Of a stretch of 6,636 bases of DNA, positions 5,486 through 6,636 are shown piece after piece; positions within the stretch are counted from its first letter, which is position 1; every line of letters starts with the position of its first letter. The DNA is from Gammaproteobacteria bacterium (GTDB taxonomy: Bacteria > Pseudomonadota > Gammaproteobacteria > Pseudomonadales > Porticoccaceae). Both the position numbers and the translations under genes were made by a program. The notes below the pieces were generated by a model, which saw only the letters and a list, made by a program, of their open reading frames with translations, did not search any database and was not told where the DNA came from. The DNA is taken from positions 1 through 6,636 of the forward strand of contig QNFO01000065.1 in the NCBI GenBank assembly GCA_003646355.1. Direction: 5' to 3'.

Positions 5486-6636
5486 TTAAGCCGTTTCTAG
5501 CTTAAAGCCCTCATAACCTTTCGCGACAACTTCTTCACATTCTTCGCGGTAGGTCTTAGTGCCAGCCAAATAAGGCATGAAACCCCGTGGCTTACCTTCA
5601 ACATTGGTACCGAGATACCATGAATTACAACTTGGCGCGCTCATCATAGAGCCTTCTGCAGCCTTGTTGACGTGCTCAACCCAGGCATCTTGCGCTGCAA
5701 GTTCTGGCTCGATAGTTTTGATATTATTTTCCTGCAAATAAGCAATGCAGTTATCGATCCACACCACGTGCTGCTCAATAGAGTGCAATACATTGCTCAC
5801 CACCGAGGGGCTACCGGGGCCGGTAACAGTGAAGAAGTTGGGGAAACCAACACTCTGCAAACCCATGAACATACGTGGGCCGTCGTTCCATTGGTCAGAC
5901 AGTAACTTGTTTTCACGGCCGCGAATATTCAAACGTTTGATAGTACCCGTCATGGCATCAAAGCCAGTCGCGTAAACCAGAACGTCGAATTCATATTCGC
6001 CATCCTTCGTTTTCAGGCCAGTAGCGGTGACTTCTTCAACGGGATTGTCACGCAGATCGACAATAGAAACATTGTCCTGCTTAAATGCTGAGAAGTACTC
6101 AGTATCAATCACCGGGCGTTTGCAGTGCATGGGGTAATCGCGGGGCGATAATGCATTCGCTTTTTGCTCATCACCAAGATACTCGTGTAGATACTCACGA
6201 TAAAGCTGGCAGGCAATCTCATTGGCTTCCATATTGAAGTAAGTATCGACATACAGGGTAAGCACGTTAATGCCGAAGTCTTTGATTTCCTGCTTGCGCT
6301 GCTCAGGGGTGATATCCATGATCTTTTTGCTAGGCTTGGCTTTTGGCGCTGCACTTGGATCTTTGGCTTTCTTCGGGCCGCGGTAGTTACAAATGCCCAT
6401 TTCGTTATCGCGCTGCTGCTCGCGAATATCCGCGTAATCAACCTTGGCCTGAGCCAGGAAGTCGGGGTTCATCGGCGCATTTTTAGCGGGGAAGGTATAA
6501 ACCGGGCTACGCTGGAAAGCGATCAGCTCTTTCGCCTGCTTGGCGATCTGGGGGATAGCCTGTACACCCGAAGAACCACAGCCAATAATTGCGACGCGCT
6601 TACCCGTGAGATCAACACCCTCACGAGGCCATTGGG
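5486..6636 (-). CDS. Baeyer-Villiger monooxygenase, C-terminal part (5' end outside window)
   Basis: The frame stays open to the right edge on the - strand, so the 382 visible residues lack an N-terminus; by comparison with phenylacetone monooxygenase about 175 residues are missing, including the FAD-binding Rossmann motif. The first visible residues, QWPREGVDLTGKRVAIIG, include Trp-Pro, the end of the BVMO fingerprint FxGxxxHxxxWP, followed by the NADPH motif GCGSSG at 18-23. KRP at 172-174 holds the catalytic Arg, and ATGF sits at 222-225. Further family marks are GTIKRLNIRG, GFPNFFTVTGPGSPSVVSNV and, near the C-terminus, SWYLGTNVEGKPRGFMPY. The overall pattern is closer to the phenylacetone/cyclohexanone monooxygenase group than that of the other BVMO in this window. 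An unusual Lys/Ala/Pro-rich stretch lies at about residues 85-104. The substrate is unknown; a cyclic, aromatic or long-chain ketone is plausible. An ATG at 6472 is internal and not the start. Confidence 0.93.
   Translation of the reverse strand, partial: QWPREGVDLTGKRVAIIGCGSSGVQAIPQIAKQAKELIAFQRSPVYTFPAKNAPMNPDFLAQAKVDYADIREQQRDNEMGICNYRGPKKAKDPSAAPKAKPSKKIMDITPEQRKQEIKDFGINVLTLYVDTYFNMEANEIACQLYREYLHEYLGDEQKANALSPRDYPMHCKRPVIDTEYFSAFKQDNVSIVDLRDNPVEEVTATGLKTKDGEYEFDVLVYATGFDAMTGTIKRLNIRGRENKLLSDQWNDGPRMFMGLQSVGFPNFFTVTGPGSPSVVSNVLHSIEQHVVWIDNCIAYLQENNIKTIEPELAAQDAWVEHVNKAAEGSMMSAPSCNSWYLGTNVEGKPRGFMPYLAGTKTYREECEEVVAKGYEGFKLETA

Noticed and set aside
6109..6441. Second open frame on the - strand inside the second BVMO
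   Set aside because: It is a frame-shifted reading of the BVMO, which itself is continuous with all motifs in one frame; there is no sign of a real frameshift.
1..6636. Novel multi-gene defence, mobile or secretion system
   Set aside because: All recognisable genes belong to metabolic, transport or unknown single-gene families in alternating directions with hairpins at the convergent junctions; nothing suggests a co-transcribed system.

Overview
The window looks like ordinary chromosomal DNA from a Gram-negative bacterium, most likely a marine or environmental gammaproteobacterium. This placement is inference: it rests on gene content and style (two Baeyer-Villiger-type monooxygenases, a SulP-STAS permease, a CoA-pyrophosphatase-like NUDIX enzyme, a CRP-like palindrome and Shine-Dalgarno-led starts), not on a marker gene. 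I see no rRNA, tRNA, insertion sequence, CRISPR array, phage gene or integration scar.

Layout from left to right. (1) A flavin-dependent Baeyer-Villiger-type monooxygenase (BVMO) on the + strand, cut by the left edge, ends at 1326. (2) A hairpin at 1347-1379 with A and T tracts on its two sides serves it and the converging gene. (3) A complete SulP-family anion permease with a STAS domain runs on the - strand, 1399-3144. (4) An AT-rich divergent intergenic region, 3145-3336, separates it from (5) a + strand gene of the TIGR03084/DinB-like putative metal-binding family, 3337-4137. (6) A hairpin at 4169-4190 lies between that gene and (7) a small - strand exported protein of unknown function, 4200-4526. 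(8) A second divergent region of about 270 bp holds a near-consensus CRP-type palindrome at 4693-4708, upstream of (9) a + strand NUDIX hydrolase, 4799-5389. (10) A perfect 36-bp palindrome at 5416-5451 is a bidirectional terminator between NUDIX and (11) a second BVMO on the - strand, cut by the right edge.

Every gene in the window appears to be its own transcription unit. Neighbouring genes alternate in direction, and each of the three convergent junctions carries a hairpin. There is therefore no operon logic linking the five middle genes. The two monooxygenases are distinct subtypes rather than a recent duplication, and both keep the NADPH-binding Rossmann motif, the Lys-Arg-Pro motif carrying the catalytic arginine, and the ATGF motif. 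They probably oxidise ketones or related carbonyl compounds during breakdown of lipids, cyclic compounds or terpenoids, but the substrates cannot be read from the sequence.

I did not find a convincing new multi-gene system. The items most worth a second look are the CRP-like site, the TIGR03084 protein in a presumed non-mycothiol host, the small exported protein, and the Lys/Ala/Pro-rich insertion in the second BVMO.
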